Source of the DNA: Blautia sp.
GTDB taxonomy: Bacteria > Bacillota > Clostridia > Lachnospirales > Lachnospiraceae
Assembly (NCBI GenBank): GCA_017420455.1
Contig: JAFOJB010000068.1
Coordinates: 1-5,843 of the forward strand
Direction of reading: 5' to 3'
DNA length: 5,843 nt
The translations under genes were made by a program, and so were the position numbers. A model generated the notes under the pieces. The model saw nothing but the letters and a program-made list of their open reading frames with translations. It searched no databases and was not told the DNA's origin. This document shows, piece after piece, positions 4,702-5,843 of the stretch. The first letter of the stretch is position 1, and each line of letters opens with the position of its first letter.

Positions 4702-5843
4702 ATGAAAAAGAAGCCATCTATCCTGCGGCAGACGGTGCTGCTTCTGCAGATCCAGATATTGACAGTAGTGCTGGTGCTGGCGCTTGCGGCGGGAATCACT
4801 CTGTATTCTGCCAGGGAGCGGATCGAAACAACAGGAAAAAACCTGCTGGAGGTATATTCCTCCAGAATGGAAGACAGGCTTTCCAAAGCATGGCAGAGTC
4901 TGTCAGGTGTATTGTATGAGAATTACGATCTGGATCTGCTGGCTTCGGCAAATGAACAGGAAAGGTATTATGCGTCCACAAGGATCATAACCAGCCTGGA
5001 GAACGTGATGAAGACCAATGACAGTGCCCAGATGCTGGTCATTGCGGACGCGGTATTTGACATCTGCCTGGAGGCAAACGACGGGCATCTTTCTCTGGAA
5101 GAGAAGAGCGCGCTTCGTGATTATGCATTTCTTTGCGCCAGAGACAGAAAGAGCGGGAAAGGCTGGCAGTTTGTCAGGATCGGAGGCAGACAATATCTGC
5201 ATCGGCTGGTGCAGACAAACACCCGGGCGGCACTGGTCTTTATTTCTGCCTCCTCGCTGATGGTGGAGATCCGGAAAGCGAATATGGACTCCATGGAATT
5301 CCTTCTGACAGATACAGCCGGACAGATCATGGCATCGGCCGGCAGCGGAATGTCCGGTCTGACCGTTCCAGATCATATGGCTGAGATAGAGCAGGATCGT
5401 TTTTTTCTCTGTTCGGCAGCTCTGGCAGATAAAAAGGCAGGGCTTTTTTGTCTGCAGAAGAAGACAGCACTGCTTCGGCAGATGAAAGACGGCGGCCTGC
5501 TGCTGGTAGGGGCTGCCCTGCTTCTGCTGTTGTTTGACTATTATATCTTCCGGCTCCTCAGACGGAAGCTGGTGCTCCCTATGGAGAGAACTACCGGGGT
5601 GATGGAGGAGATTTCGGCGGGAAATCCCGATCTGCGCCTGCCGCGGGAAGAAGAGACAATGGAGTTTGTGACGCTGGCGGATACCTTTAACCATCTGATG
5701 GATGAACTTGTGTCTCTGCGTATCGAATATTATGAAAAAAAGATTGCTTTACAGGAAACAGAAGAGAAGTATATCCGGCTTCAGATCCGGCCTCACTTTT
5801 TTCTGAACGCCATGACGACCATCGCTTCTCTCAGTGCAAAGGG
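4702..5843 (+). CDS. LytS/YesM-family sensor histidine kinase (3' truncated by window edge)
   Basis: The frame is open from the ATG to the window end, giving 380 residues without a stop. Order of parts: a short basic N-terminus (MKKKPSILRQ), membrane helix 1 (about 11-36), an extracytoplasmic sensor region of about 225 residues (37-262, probably a Cache-like fold), membrane helix 2 (about 264-286), a HAMP linker (about 283-340, with LPMERTTGVMEEISAGN), a coiled-coil-like stretch, and the His_kinase (PF06580) phosphoacceptor box QIRPHFFLNAMTTI with H365. The ATP-binding domain lies beyond the window. Such kinases normally phosphorylate an AraC-type YesN response regulator encoded next to them and control sugar-uptake and glycosidase genes in Firmicutes. 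Next to a rhamnosidase, sensing of a rhamnose-containing or related sugar is plausible inference. The box departs from the common QINPHFLYN (Arg for Asn, Phe-Leu for Leu-Tyr) but keeps the Pro-His-Phe core and Asn369. Confidence 0.93.
   Translation, partial: MKKKPSILRQTVLLLQIQILTVVLVLALAAGITLYSARERIETTGKNLLEVYSSRMEDRLSKAWQSLSGVLYENYDLDLLASANEQERYYASTRIITSLENVMKTNDSAQMLVIADAVFDICLEANDGHLSLEEKSALRDYAFLCARDRKSGKGWQFVRIGGRQYLHRLVQTNTRAALVFISASSLMVEIRKANMDSMEFLLTDTAGQIMASAGSGMSGLTVPDHMAEIEQDRFFLCSAALADKKAGLFCLQKKTALLRQMKDGGLLLVGAALLLLLFDYYIFRLLRRKLVLPMERTTGVMEEISAGNPDLRLPREEETMEFVTLADTFNHLMDELVSLRIEYYEKKIALQETEEKYIRLQIRPHFFLNAMTTIASLSAK

Noticed and set aside
4903..5694. 263-residue - strand ORF and the + strand fragments in other frames (4784-4990, 5018-5260, 5133-5384)
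   Set aside because: They all lie inside the kinase gene, whose + frame is open to the window edge and shows membrane helices, a HAMP linker and the H-box.

Overview
The window looks like a piece of a gut-type Firmicutes chromosome, most likely Lachnospiraceae. This is inferred from its moderate GC content, the strong AGGAGG-type ribosome binding sites, the cytoplasmic GH78 rhamnosidase and the YesM-type sensor kinase. All supportable genes are on the + strand. No tRNA, rRNA, CRISPR array or insertion sequence is visible.

Layout. Positions 2-76 hold the C-terminal end of an alpha/beta-hydrolase-like protein. A palindromic REP-like repeat follows (77-122). Next is a tight two-gene unit: an HD-domain putative phosphohydrolase (155-619) and an antibiotic-biosynthesis-monooxygenase (ABM/YgiN-like) protein (636-920). 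A second, larger palindrome (929-983) closes this unit and shares a 13-nt core with the first. Positions 984-1201 have no convincing gene but contain a run of hairpins ending in a terminator-like stem-loop (1169-1201). Positions 1202-1416 hold a good extended -10 promoter and a roughly 150-nt leader with alternating CAGACA/TGTCTG half-sites. That leader precedes a complete 936-residue alpha-L-rhamnosidase (1417-4227). A perfect hairpin overlaps the rhamnosidase stop codon. It is followed by a 99-residue uncharacterised protein (4280-4579) and the first 380 residues of a LytS/YesM-family sensor histidine kinase (4702 to the window edge).

How the genes fit together. The right half reads as a carbohydrate-utilisation locus. 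An imported rhamnoside would be hydrolysed in the cytoplasm by the rhamnosidase. The two-pass membrane kinase, probably followed outside the window by an AraC-type YesN-like response regulator, could sense an extracellular sugar and control the locus. This linkage is inferred from gene order. The left half (hydrolase end, HD protein, ABM protein) is a separate, poorly defined metabolic or stress cluster. No known system is clearly complete here. The most unusual material is non-coding: the paired palindromes, the hairpin array and the leader with mutually exclusive stems.
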